This document shows, piece by piece, positions 38,301 through 42,625 of a stretch of 64,000 bases of DNA; the first letter of the stretch is position 1; each line of letters starts with the position of its first letter. The stretch is from positions 1 through 64,000 of the forward strand of contig JAGTRU010000013.1 of the NCBI GenBank assembly GCA_018261905.1, given 5' to 3'. A model generated the notes under the pieces. The model had not been told where the DNA came from, did no database searches, and saw only the letters and a program-made list of their open reading frames with translations. Position numbers and translations under genes: made by a program. Source of the stretch: Pseudomonadota bacterium. GTDB taxonomy: Bacteria > Pseudomonadota > Gammaproteobacteria > Burkholderiales > Rhodocyclaceae.

Positions 38301-40910
38301 GCCGCCGGCCGGCCGGCCGACCCCGAGGCAATAGCCATCATCGGCGCCGCCGGGCGCTTCCCGATGGCGGCCGATCTGCCGGCGTTCTGGGAGAACATCA
38401 GCAATGGGCGCGATTGCATCAGCGAAATCCCGCCCAGCCGCTGGGATATCGCGCGCCATTACGACGCCGATCCGCAGGCGCCGGGCAAGAGCAACAGCAA
38501 GTGGATGGGGGCGATCGACGACATCGACTTGTTCGATGCCGCCTTCTTCAACATCACCGCCCGCGAAGCGGAATTGATGGATCCGCAGCAGCGCCTCTTC
38601 CTGCAGCATGCCTGGCAGGCCATCGAGGATGCGGCGATCGATCCCCTCCGCCTGGCCGGGGCCCGCTGCGGCGTTTTCGTCGGCAGCGGCAACAGCGGCT
38701 ATGGCGAGCTGATCAGTGAAACCAACGCCTATAGCCTGATCGGCAGCGCCTCGTCCATCCTCGCGGCGCGCCTCTCCTACCTGCTCGATCTGCGCGGTCC
38801 CTGCATCGCCCTCGATACCGCCTGCTCGACTTCCCTGGTTGCCATCGCCGAAGCCTGCAACAGCCTGCTGGCGGGCAACAGCGACCTGGCGCTGGCGGGC
38901 GGCGCCTGCGTCATGCTTGGCCCGAAAATGCATATCGACACCAGCAAGGTCGGCATGCTGTCGCCGGATGGGCGCTGCTACAGCTTCGACCAGCGGGCCA
39001 ACGGTTTCGTCCCCGGCGAAGGGGTCGGCGTCCTGCTCCTCAAGCGGCTGGCCGACGCCGAGCGGGACGGCGATCCGATCCGGGCGGTGATCCGGGGCTG
39101 GGGCATGAACCAGGACGGCCGTACGAACGGCATCACGGCGCCCAACCCGGTCGCCCAGGGCGAATTGCTGCAGGCCGTCTATCGCCGCTTCGCGATTGCG
39201 CCGGGCAGTATCGGCCTGGTCGAAACGCACGGGACCGGCACGCCGCTCGGCGACCCGATCGAAATCGAAGGCCTGCGCGCCGGCTTCGCGCCCTTCGAAG
39301 GCGTCGGCCAGGTCGCCATCGGTTCGGTGAAAAGCAATGTCGGCCATCTCTTGGCCGCGGCCGGGGTGGCCGGGGCGATCAAGGCGATGTTGGCCCTGGA
39401 ACATGGCGAACTGCCGCCGAGCATTCATTTCGAACGGCAGAACGAGCACCTGGCGCTGGCCGGTTCGCCTTTCTACGTCAATACCCGGCGCCGTCCGTGG
39501 CCGGCCAGCGCCGGTCTGCCACGGCGTGCCGCGGTCAGCGCCTTCGGCTTCAGCGGCACCAACGCCCACCTGGTACTCGAGGAATATGCCCCGGCCCGGC
39601 CGGCGGCGGAGGCGCCAACGACGCCCAGCCTCTGCCTTTTGTCGGCCCGCAGCACGGCCCAACTGGCGGCCCAGGCGGCTTCCCTGGCGGCCTTCGTCGA
39701 GGCCACGCCGGGGCTCGAGGTGGCCGACTTCTGCTCGACCCTGCAGGTCGGGCGTAGCGCTTTCGAATGTCGCGCCGCCTTCGTGTGCACCGAGCCCGCC
39801 GCCTTGCTCCGCCAACTGCGGGCGGTGGCCGGCGGCGAGTCGGCGCCCGGCGTGGTGCGCAGCCCGCGCCAAAATCCGGCGGCGCCGGCGTTCGCCAGTA
39901 CCGCCGAGGGCCGCCAAGAGCTCGACAAATGGCTGGCCGGCGGTCAGCTCGACGACTTGGCGGAAGCCTGGTGCCAGGGCTGCGATATCGACTGGTCGCG
40001 TCTGCTGCAGGCCGGCCGGCGCCGCCGTCTGCGCCTGCCCGGCTATTCCTTCGCCCGGCAACGGCATTGGCTCAAGCCGGCCGCTCCGGCCCGGCTCGAG
40101 CCGCCGGCCGAGCGCCATCCGCTGCTCGGCCAGGGGCCGGGACTCAGTTTTGCCGGATCCTTCCGGGGCGACGAAGTCTGGCTCAGCCCGCTTTGGGTCG
40201 CCGGCGAGCGCCTGCTACCCGGTTTGTTCTACCCGGAAATGGCCCGCGCCGCCGGCGAACTGGCCAGCGGCCGGCCGGTCGTCGGTCTGCGCCACCTGGT
40301 CTGGGGCCGGCCGCTGTGCCTCAACGGCGCGGCGCGCCGGCTGACGGTATTGCCGACGGCGCAGGGCAGCGACTGGTTGTACCGGATCTGTGCCGACGGT
40401 GACGACGCGGTGTGCCAGGTCGGCGAATTGCTGTTCGCCGAGGCCGCCGGCGCCGCCGACAATTGGCCGGCTTTGCCGGCCCCGGGCAGCGGCCGGGATT
40501 GCACGGCGGCCTTCCGGCGGACGGCGCCGGCCGGGCCCGGCCTGCTTGAAGTGGTGCGCTGCGGCACCTGGCTGGGCGGGCGCTGGCGGCATCCCGGCGG
40601 CGAGCCGGCGTTGCCGATCGATCCGCGGCTGCTGGCTGCCGTCTGGCAACTGGTGGCCTTCCATGACAGCGAGCAGGGCCGGCCCGGGCCGCGTTTGCCG
40701 CTGGCCCTGGAAAGTCTGCGCCATGTCGCGGCCGGCGCCGCGGCGGAAGAAGTCTGGATCTGGCTGCAACCGGTCGGGCAGGGGAGCCCGGCGCTGCAGG
40801 TCCAGGTGGTGGACCTGGAAGGCAGGCCGCGCCTGTACCTGGAGGGCCTCGTCAGCGAACAGCTCGGGGCCTTGTCGGACTTGTTGTTATTAGCGGAGGA
40901 ATCTGTATGA
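20310..40910 (+). CDS. Trans-AT polyketide synthase, modules 1 to 6 (6866 aa)
   Basis: This giant modular PKS has six ketosynthases and no embedded acyltransferase. Domain order: KS1-DH-KR-ACP; KS2-DH(inactive)-ACP; KS3-KR-ACP; KS4-(dead ACP insert)-cMT-ACP; KS5-degenerate ECH-ECH2-ACP-ACP; KS6-DH(inactive). KS active-site Cys residues are C177, C1611, C2638, C3649, C4822 and C6172. ACP serines are S1361, S2389, S3396, S4576, S5829 and S5932. The protein ends without an ACP for the last module; that ACP begins the next PKS protein. I chose the GTG at 20310, four bases after the AT-ER stop, because KS homology begins seven codons later (EAIAIIG). It begins directly with a KS, so no loading domain is visible. 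The stop overlaps the monooxygenase start (ATGA). Confidence 0.95.
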   Translation: MSRQSAQEAIAIIGVGLRLPGAGSLDEFWAHLAAGRSLISEVPAGRWDKAALRGNPAQGNKTGSIWGGFVDDADCFDAAFFNISPREAAWMDPQQRFALELAWQAIEDGGYRASALAGSRTGVYMGVCHWDYAELLEKHLAQVDAYTPTGIAFSIIANRVSHFFDLRGPSIANDTACAASLTSVYEAVRALQAGECDLALAGGVNLIWSPNHFVAFSKNGMLSRTGQSKAFDAAADGYVRGEGGAMLLLKPLAQAQADGDPIHGVIRGIGVNHGGRTNSLTVTNPQAQAALIAGVIREAGVAPDSISYIEAHGTGTPLGDPIEIAGLKQAFAALYEEAGRSPVADSCGIGSVKTNIGHLEGAAGVAGLVKVLAALEHQALPANANFAELNSLIDLAGTPFRIQDSLAAWPITPGQPRRAGVSAFGFGGSNGHVLLEEAPFAPPSADFAGPFWLPLAARDDARLRANAAALAGFLAAEPVRLADLAWTLQSAREAMASRLLLRVADLADLAAALAAFLAGRSDSRVWLAAPGAAAGEPGPAEPMASQWLSGATVDWRQLYGAELPRRLHAPTYVFARERHWMDLSLGAKDPEPFVHPLVQRNVSQLGRQRYQATFSGREFFWAGHLVGGVQILPGVTCLEMARAAWALATGREGEAALHLVIDNLLWSRPLPAGEAPVTVDISLQPQAAEQLAFAIENRALPGVNAEGSIRPAMPAVAEVLDLADWRARATSRPQAADLYARLRASGMVHGANFQTLGELYRGAGYLLASLKLPRHWRASLESFRLHPLLLDGAIQAWIGLEEEGGGRSGAAVPFACRRVEVFAACSESMWALLTPIPGKGDGSLRRFDITLCNGAGQVCLRFHELALRLMAEPAGAAELLLSTPHWEACPQRPAVIPAGRQSRLLLAPSLAALAEPLAALSGLPVTLLPAVEPAGSAARAWYGVLQAELQAALAERRKPRQHWLVVLPAGAEELPGAALAALLRSAAAEQPKFSGALLWVAGELSAARLAALVASEASGADSYTEIRYDAADERQVCRPQVLLALPADGPRSPGADGVVWISGGQGGLGRHFLTWLAARGVRQVVLAGRRPAAGAAIEPIDGLSIHYRPCDVAVAEQVVELVGWIERDIGPLRGVIHAAGVLRDAYLLQQQAADVDAVFAPKVAGLLNIDVATQHCALDFFVLCSSIAATFGNPGQSSYAAANACLDAWAETRHRQVAAGQRQGRTLAVAWPLWAAGGMTVEATTRAALQRRFGTLPLPTGVALETLERLLNAPEPSRVTVQYGPPGRLQQVIAEYGADLADSPPAAPALAAAPGDHREFAGDTLRPRVIDWLKDLLGELIQMDPARLRANRQLAEYGLDSIVIVEMTSRMEASLGPLAKTLFFEYVDLDGVAGHLLESHGAALNALLGGGEAALAAAGEAPTPAAPDSPAAAAGLGEHDIAIVGLSLHVAGADDQESFWQMLEQGLHGFRRYPPERWNHEALVHPERDVLGKTVVQTGAFMNGIDLFDPRYFRISQAEAELMSPEVRLFLQSCVEAFEDAGYSRETLQREYGGEVAVIVGSMTNDYNLYGFQNMLQRGALASGSYTGTVPNMVSYYYGFTGPSYFLDTMCSAAATCVHEAVHMLRSGRSQMALAGGISLLLHPQKLIATSQEHFTSKSAEVIRGYGLGADGTILGEGVGALVMKRLADAERDGDRIYGVIKGSAVSNAGVRNGFTVPNPRQQAVAIEKALLDSGIEPASIGYIEGHGSGTALGDPIEVRALSEAYGPYFSQPQVCPLGTVKSNVAHLLGAAALPGIVKVLLQMQHGKLAPSLHAATLNPNIPFAQTPFYVQRELTDWPRKKDAAGREWPRRAGVTSIGAGGMNAHLILEEYRPPAPLAGGAGNPVLGVFSAMSSERLRAVLERFCTHLEAHPDLPLADLAWTLQVGRNELPCRLALVISDQAQLLQRLRAFLAADSSGGAANLFYTPSILDCDPQVAPAQLEQALAERQLAQLAAWWSQGVSIAWPALYGAARPRRLALPAYPFEKVRCWYQEYPDAPSVVHPLGATRKLHPFVGSNHSDLQGLCYRTPIYLNELLDYVYTEARQPRLLPTAVVEMMAAVASLAGCATGFSLVDLEVGQAVDWAAVKTLTAEVTAAGSDLQIELTVELAAGHRLPLAGARVLRPSPDAAPPVWREAVPPAAGQALSGEQFYQQLAAAQWLFKPYLEVVESVRHLPQGGVLCQLLASHPEQDPFKRHLLLPPRLLGALWQALLLVEAAAARSTLGRLGRLYLAAGHASQLLLRPAPMPALWDALFLDADGQVVAACQGLALHAAADLGRPAALPLTPPGGRAAAVEAAARLTLAPVTEAAAAAMARYSRDLRQLVGQLLKFDAAEISPRSPFYDLGFDSISLTRLANEINGRYGSNLTPAIFYECEHIEALAAWLARRWPVAADGGAEAAVETAVETAPRSALPGALPLGRGVPGATPGAPDAAIAIIGLAARLPGCSDAADFFQHLLAGDDLLGDLPLERYPPAYRERLVAAGFPLRGGFLSDIDRFDAAFFKISPHEAERLDPQQRLVLETVYRTLENAGYAADELPAETGVFVGVSGRDYGSLLQAHGVDSDGYVATGNSLAMVANRVSWHFDLQGPSEAVDTACSSSLVALLRAAEAIRSGRCRLALVAGVNLALALEGFTGPWQAGMLSPSGRCQTFSRAADGYVRGEGVVALLLKGRAAAEHDGDRILGLLAGGAENHGGHAGSLTAPNTRAQAELVCQAMAGIPPASIGYIEAHGTGTSLGDPVEINGLRLAYGRLEEGAAPHIGLGSVKSNIGHLEAAAGLAGVLKVLLALQAEELPPTLHCAEINPYLELSGSPFYLVRERQPWRRPVDAAGRPLARRAGVSSFGFGGSNAHVVLEEYPAGPRLPRRQPLPARPFAATRYWLPQAAAETVLLAPRWEDQPVPAGTGPAASRRRILPCEFALPAATPGLIAVPQLSGDLGQRYGALASLLLQTLQGEAAAGLDGELLLQLLVPADDERSVYAGLGALLDSARAENPRLVGQVIALPGALAAGEVLALLAAEARQPQARRVRYQAGRRQLRVWRDLPPGGPGSADWRPAGVYLISGGLGALGRRLATEIARQAPGATLVLVGRGELDAARQRALDELRQAGARLDYRPVDITDASAVTALVEDIRRRYGALHGVIHCAGIHRDSALIRKTPEQLAAVLAPKVAGVLALEQACRGLPLDCFILFSSLAGAVGNAGQTDYAAANGFLDALAEWRGAPLQAIDWPLWREGGMHVSPAGEQAFFETMGQRPLATAAGLAALAACRRSAWPQVAVIGGDGRRIREFFQSAAGLGSTPDASPARTENQAGPAEAADDLLRQRVGQALGGLLGRLAGLSAGQILLDEPLENYGIDSLLINRLNRELGEHFASLSKTLFFEYRTLAQVATHLAERQAAACRRWLGLDATERPAIAAPAPAAALRRATPVSGEPPEAIAIIGLSGSYPGAPTLAQFWANLVAGRESIGEIPAERWAVDEYYDADPERAIAGGLSYARRGGFLEGFADFDPAFFRLSPREAAAMDPQERLFLMQAWAACEDAGYTRARFASQHASRVGVFVGVSKTGYELHGAWQSENGARVRPVTSFASVANRVSSCLDLKGPSLPVDTMCSSSLTAIHLACAQLRQGECDVALAGGVNLYLHPDNYAALCAARMLSADGHCRSFGAGGKGFVPGEGVGCLVLKPLSAALADGDRIHGLIRGSAVNHGGRTAGYTVPDPLAQAAVVQAALRQAGVESRAISYVEAHGTGTELGDPIEFNGLRKAFGEGLPAAQCALGSVKSGIGHLEAAAGIAGLTKVLLQMRHRQLVPSLHAETINPNLDFSGSPFRLQRQLAPWPAPAAGLPRLAGVSSFGAGGANAHLIVEEWPTPSFPLAAETHLPAAGPQPQAIVLSARDGERLREAAQALHDFVVADGPAPRAGAPVAAGEIRRLVAEILAVDADQLDVDESLDAYGFEPIHRHALGRALEQHFNRPLALADLAGGPSISQLAALLGEPAAAVTLGEGGLDLADLAWTLQVGREAMDQRLALVAATPAELLATLQAWLQAAEGEAVAGVWRGSASAQRGSLGLLAGEPDLLGLIERWLGAGEMARVLGLWVLGLDIDWRRLPRPRPPRIVSAPTYPFARQRYWLPLPPRAGAARLVQLLAEEAEGREELQRQHDELERQLARLLPACLAGAGEGDNWQRWRVALDALLAARGVAPASETTAWAEWAAYRARLEATPGPLAQVRLVDTVLRALPDILANRQPATAIMFPAGRLELVEAVYKQNAVAARFNATLARAAAAFVAQRRATGGRLRILEIGAGTGGTSAAVLEALAPYRDAVAEYRYTDLSRAFLIHGERHFAAAHPALRTALFDVEKPLAGQDVEAGAYDLVIAANVLHATRQMTQSMAQVGALLAPGGLLLINETSCATLFTHLTFGLLEGWWRFTDGEWRIPGSPALTAASWRRLVEAGGLLWVGGSSAAEQALGQQVLAAQRPAGELPAPPVRPPPAPSPTADPVASPAGLGQRVVAALAATLNVASGSIDATLSFADYGLDSILGAELVDRLRQELGIRLAQTDLFDYPSAQQLTAFLERQGGAALAAALAAEPAAASPGWPAAARAPQPSAPPAPIASAAPASREPIAIVGFSGRFAGSDDAQQLWQHLLAGDDLVRPVSRFDLAPFYREAAPGSWCNHGSFIDGIEQFDARFFNISGLEATYMDPQQRLFLQEAWRTLEQAGHAGADIEGRRCGVFVGCAHGDYQELFASQPPGQAFWGNTCSLIPARIAYHLNLKGPAVAVDTACSSSLVAVHLACHSLWQGESEMALAGGVFIQSSARFYRYANQAQMLSPSGRCAAFGAAADGIVPGEAVGAVLLRPLSQALADGDSIHGLIVATGINQDGATNGITAPSALSQEQLIRDVYRQYGIDPGRIAMLEAHGTGTPLGDPIEFAALRRAYEDAAQPAGYCALGSIKSNLGHATTAAGVAGLIKVLLALQHEKIPPTLHAEPANPALALADSPFLLNSRPLPWPVTAGRPRQAAISSFGFGGTNAHLVVEEGPPPAAPASPATAWLLPLSARSAEQLRRQAAALLAHLASQPTADCAAMAYTLCLGRRHFAHRLVVVAGQAAELQTRLAGWLAGQADSGAFSGELAGPPAAAQQAAGQALPARLAAALHGEAATYRRLLDELGRLFLAGCDELLGEQFPGGRGQRVALPTYPFAGQSYWVTKPPVGDSPAPAVRAMPAPAAAAGGPAASSRRLIRLGEPEELAGSGQQPGRPLPRVSLAPLAAAPVSGRLLGLGTADGVRHWQIVGPWNDDLLAELAAALDAAGGDPTVRVVLLSGDWQAAPGARPASGGLAAPLRCPLPVVAALPAAHGSGLGLAAHADFLVLAEGGRYGGAPAAAAPLLRRRFGRAMTERLLADGAGTAELPSGLPRRTAEQVVAGARELAQQLAGAPRPALVELKRHMRQGPQVPTEWPPADPWSLDFAAPSAAEADALAGRGAGQRLALATPVMELELLADGVVVLHMQERQHKNTFTPAFMAGLQEAFDLIERTPACKVVVLTGHAGYFACGGTRAGLESLQRGASHFTDQRIYSLPLSCPLPVIAALQGHAIGAGWSLGMFCDRAVYAADSVYHSNYLWYGFTPGAGATLAFPQRLGDDLGREVLFSARPYKGRELAQRLPALAVFPAAEVLPRALAAAHRLAGASRPQLVAAKAAATAAWRGQLEAVLARELAMHEITFIGNPRVLERIASSFPELPPPAAAAPVSPGPERRAALRQVLVTTLGEELLIAPGEIGDAAGFLELGLDSILALTWIRRLNRELAIELPATAVYAQPTVGALLERVLALVPAPAAAVSQVAPPPATHSPAAQPAVAAPGHLRQILVSSLAEELLLPADEISDRNGFLELGLDSILALTWIRKLNQQLGIALPATCVYAHPTFGALLAEVGRLLPGAALAVAPAPQPPAEVVQDVVEPPAAGRPADPEAIAIIGAAGRFPMAADLPAFWENISNGRDCISEIPPSRWDIARHYDADPQAPGKSNSKWMGAIDDIDLFDAAFFNITAREAELMDPQQRLFLQHAWQAIEDAAIDPLRLAGARCGVFVGSGNSGYGELISETNAYSLIGSASSILAARLSYLLDLRGPCIALDTACSTSLVAIAEACNSLLAGNSDLALAGGACVMLGPKMHIDTSKVGMLSPDGRCYSFDQRANGFVPGEGVGVLLLKRLADAERDGDPIRAVIRGWGMNQDGRTNGITAPNPVAQGELLQAVYRRFAIAPGSIGLVETHGTGTPLGDPIEIEGLRAGFAPFEGVGQVAIGSVKSNVGHLLAAAGVAGAIKAMLALEHGELPPSIHFERQNEHLALAGSPFYVNTRRRPWPASAGLPRRAAVSAFGFSGTNAHLVLEEYAPARPAAEAPTTPSLCLLSARSTAQLAAQAASLAAFVEATPGLEVADFCSTLQVGRSAFECRAAFVCTEPAALLRQLRAVAGGESAPGVVRSPRQNPAAPAFASTAEGRQELDKWLAGGQLDDLAEAWCQGCDIDWSRLLQAGRRRRLRLPGYSFARQRHWLKPAAPARLEPPAERHPLLGQGPGLSFAGSFRGDEVWLSPLWVAGERLLPGLFYPEMARAAGELASGRPVVGLRHLVWGRPLCLNGAARRLTVLPTAQGSDWLYRICADGDDAVCQVGELLFAEAAGAADNWPALPAPGSGRDCTAAFRRTAPAGPGLLEVVRCGTWLGGRWRHPGGEPALPIDPRLLAAVWQLVAFHDSEQGRPGPRLPLALESLRHVAAGAAAEEVWIWLQPVGQGSPALQVQVVDLEGRPRLYLEGLVSEQLGALSDLLLLAEESV
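20331..24512 (+). other. PKS module 1: KS-DH-KR-ACP
   Basis: KS1 (20331-21627) has Cys177 in TACAAS, His312 and His358, so it is a condensing KS, although Ala-Ala replaces the usual Ser-Ser after the Cys. DH1 (22092-22920) keeps His624 (HLVGG) and Asp791 (DGAIQ). KR1 spans 22956-24190 with GGQGGLG and the SYAAAN Tyr/Asn pair; LRD suggests the B (D-hydroxy) type. The ACP (24283-24512) has S1361. Expected result: an alpha,beta-enoyl thioester. Confidence 0.88.
24624..27597 (+). other. PKS module 2: divergent KS-inactive DH-ACP
   Basis: KS2 (24624-25926) reads DTMCSAAATC around Cys1611, EGHGSGTALG around His1747 and SNVAHLLG around His1787. All three catalytic residues are kept, but their surroundings differ from every other KS here. 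A DH-fold domain (26463-27255) lacks the HxxxGxxxxP His, where Thr is found, so it should not dehydrate. The ACP (27378-27597) carries S2389. There is no KR. Confidence 0.8.
27732..30620 (+). other. PKS module 3: KS-KR-ACP
   Basis: KS3 (27732-29001) has Cys2638 in DTACSSSL. The KR (structural part from about 29104, catalytic part from 29598) has GGLGALG, IHRD (Asp of the B type) and DYAAAN. The ACP (30384-30620) has S3396 in YGIDSLL. A beta-hydroxy thioester is expected. Confidence 0.88.
30729..34158 (+). other. PKS module 4: KS-(dead ACP insert)-cMT-ACP
   Basis: KS4 (30729-32022) has Cys3649 in DTMCSSSL. The post-KS linker is interrupted at 32199-32418 by an ACP-like fold without the attachment Ser. 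A C-methyltransferase (33111-33790) carries the SAM motif ILEIGAGTGGTS and ENVLHA-like segment AANVLHATRQM. The ACP (33936-34158) has S4576. There is no KR, so an alpha-methyl beta-keto thioester is expected. Confidence 0.85.
34287..38235 (+). other. PKS module 5: beta-branching KS-ECH-ECH2-ACP-ACP
   Basis: KS5 (34287-35538) has Cys4822. A degenerate crotonase-fold domain (36240-36777) is followed by a complete ECH2-type domain (36906-37620) whose YFACGGT, LQGHAIGAGWSLG and YGFTPGAGAT motifs resemble PksI-type decarboxylases of HMGS cassettes. Two ACPs follow, S5829 and S5932. Each has Trp six residues after the Ser (DSILALTW), the marker of ACPs recognised by HMG synthases. A beta-methyl or related branch is expected here. 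Confidence 0.88.
37698..38235 (+). repeat. Tandem duplicated ACP pair
   Basis: Two ACPs (37698-37920 and 38007-38235) share the core FLELGLDSILALTWIR and are separated by a Pro/Ala/Val linker. Doubled ACPs are usual at beta-branching stations. The near identity suggests recent duplication or gene conversion. Confidence 0.85.
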
Positions 40911-42625
40911 CATTACCCATCAAGATCGCCATCATCGGCGGCGGCCCGACCGGCATTGGCATCGCCCGTGAATTGATCGAAGGCGGCATCGACTTCGACC
41001 TCTACGAGGCGGCCGACGACTTCGGCGGCGTCTGGCACGGCGAGGCCGCTTGCGGCAAGACCTATCCGTCCCTGCACCTGATCTCGCCCAAGTTCAATAC
41101 CCAGGTCCCGGATTTTCCGATGCCCGAGGAGTTCCCGGTCTATCCCAATCACTCGCAGATGCTCGACTACATCCGCGCCTTTGCCCGCCGTTTCGGGGTC
41201 TATGAGCACGCCCGCTTCAACGCCCGGATCGAGCGTCTGGAACCGGCCGACAATGGCTGGCGCCTGCACTGGGGCGCCGGAGAGAGCGCCTTCTATGCGC
41301 TGGTGGTGATCTGCAACGGTCTGCAGAACAAGCCGCGCTACCCGGAAATTCCCTTTCCCGGCCAGTTTTCCGGGGAAATCCTGCATGCCGGCGCCTACAA
41401 GTCGCCCGACCAGTTGCGCGGCAAACGCGTCCTGGTGATCGGCGGCGGCAATACCGGCTGCGATCTGGCGGTCGATGCCGTGCATCACGCCAGCGGCGTC
41501 TGGCACAGCACCCGGCGCGGCTACTACTACCAGCCCAAGTTCATCGCCGGCAAGCCGACGCCGCAATGGATGATGGAACTGGGCAGCAAGTTCGGCAGCA
41601 AGGAAGAAACCCTGGCCTATATCGAACAGGTTTTCCAGTTGGCCGGTTTCGACGGTACCGACTACGGTTTGCCGCAGCCCGACTATCCGCTCGATGGTGC
41701 CCATCCGGTGATGAATTCCCAGTTGCTGTATTACATCGGGCACGGCGATATTGTGGCCAAGGGCGACGTCGCCGCTTTTGAAGGCAAGCAGGTGCGTTTC
41801 CAGGATGGCAGCACGGTCGAAGTCGACATGGTTCTCTACGCCACCGGCTACGAACGCGATCTTTCCTTCCTCGATCGCCAGTTGCTCGAATGGAAGGGCG
41901 AGATTCCCGATCTCTTCCTGCATTCGGTGCCGCGCAATCATGACAACCTGCTCTTCATGGGTTTCATCAATACCGCCGCCGGTCTGGGCGACGGCCTGAA
42001 GAACCAGGGTTCCTTCGTGCGCGCCTACGCCCGCGCCCTGGCCGGCCGGACGCCCGGGCTGCAGGCTTTCCTGCGCGCCAAGCAGAGCGACAAGCCGGAT
42101 ATCGGCCAGGAGTATTTCGTCAAGTCCTATCGCCACCAGTGGGAGGCGGACCTCTGGAAACTACTCGGGCAGATGCGCAAATACCGGGATATGCTCGAGC
42201 AATAGGCGGCTGGCCGGCGGGTTTTTCGCTTCAAATTGGAACTGGGACATGGACGCTGACAAAAAAGCAGGACAGGACTTGCGCGACGGAATGCGCAACC
42301 TGATCGAGCAGGAACTGCTGGCCAAGGTCAAGGCCCGGCGTCCGGTCGTCCCGGCGGTGCCGGCAGGGCCGGCCGCAGCCCCGGCGGCGGCCGCCGACCG
42401 GCGCCTGGAAGAGGATGTCGAACGCCTGGCGATCGCTGCCCTGGGGGTCCCGGCCGAGCGTTTCAATGCCCGGGAAAATCTGGCCAATTACGGCGTTGAC
42501 TCGATCGCCATCACCGAACTGATGGCCCAGATTTCCCGTTTTCTCGCCATCTCCATCGCGCCCACCACCTTCTTCGAAGCCAAGCATCTCAACGAACTGT
42601 GCGCCATCCTGCGCCGCCGCTACGG
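38325..42625 (+). other. PKS module 6, split: KS-inactive DH on one protein, ACP on the next
   Basis: KS6 (38325-39588) has Cys6172 in DTACSTSL and both His residues. The DH-fold domain (40115-40870) has Leu6628 where the catalytic His should be (SPLWVAGERLLPG), so it is inactive. The partner ACP is the first domain of the second PKS protein (42402-42625, S85 in YGVDSIA). The monooxygenase gene at 40907-42205 lies between the two halves. Confidence 0.82.
40907..42205 (+). CDS. Class B flavin monooxygenase (FMO/Baeyer-Villiger type)
   Basis: The 432-residue flavoprotein has an FAD-binding GGGPTGIG at the N-terminus, the family fingerprint FSGEILHAGAY (F154, H160, Y164; pattern FxGxxxHxxxY), and an NADPH-binding VIGGGNTGCD. 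These fit class B monooxygenases, which oxygenate carbon, nitrogen or sulfur and can insert oxygen into C-C bonds. The ATG overlaps the PKS stop, and a GGAGG site precedes it. Its place between the two halves of module 6 suggests that it acts on a carrier-bound intermediate there, as trans-acting oxygenases do in some trans-AT systems. Acting after release is equally possible. Confidence 0.9.
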   Translation: MTLPIKIAIIGGGPTGIGIARELIEGGIDFDLYEAADDFGGVWHGEAACGKTYPSLHLISPKFNTQVPDFPMPEEFPVYPNHSQMLDYIRAFARRFGVYEHARFNARIERLEPADNGWRLHWGAGESAFYALVVICNGLQNKPRYPEIPFPGQFSGEILHAGAYKSPDQLRGKRVLVIGGGNTGCDLAVDAVHHASGVWHSTRRGYYYQPKFIAGKPTPQWMMELGSKFGSKEETLAYIEQVFQLAGFDGTDYGLPQPDYPLDGAHPVMNSQLLYYIGHGDIVAKGDVAAFEGKQVRFQDGSTVEVDMVLYATGYERDLSFLDRQLLEWKGEIPDLFLHSVPRNHDNLLFMGFINTAAGLGDGLKNQGSFVRAYARALAGRTPGLQAFLRAKQSDKPDIGQEYFVKSYRHQWEADLWKLLGQMRKYRDMLEQ

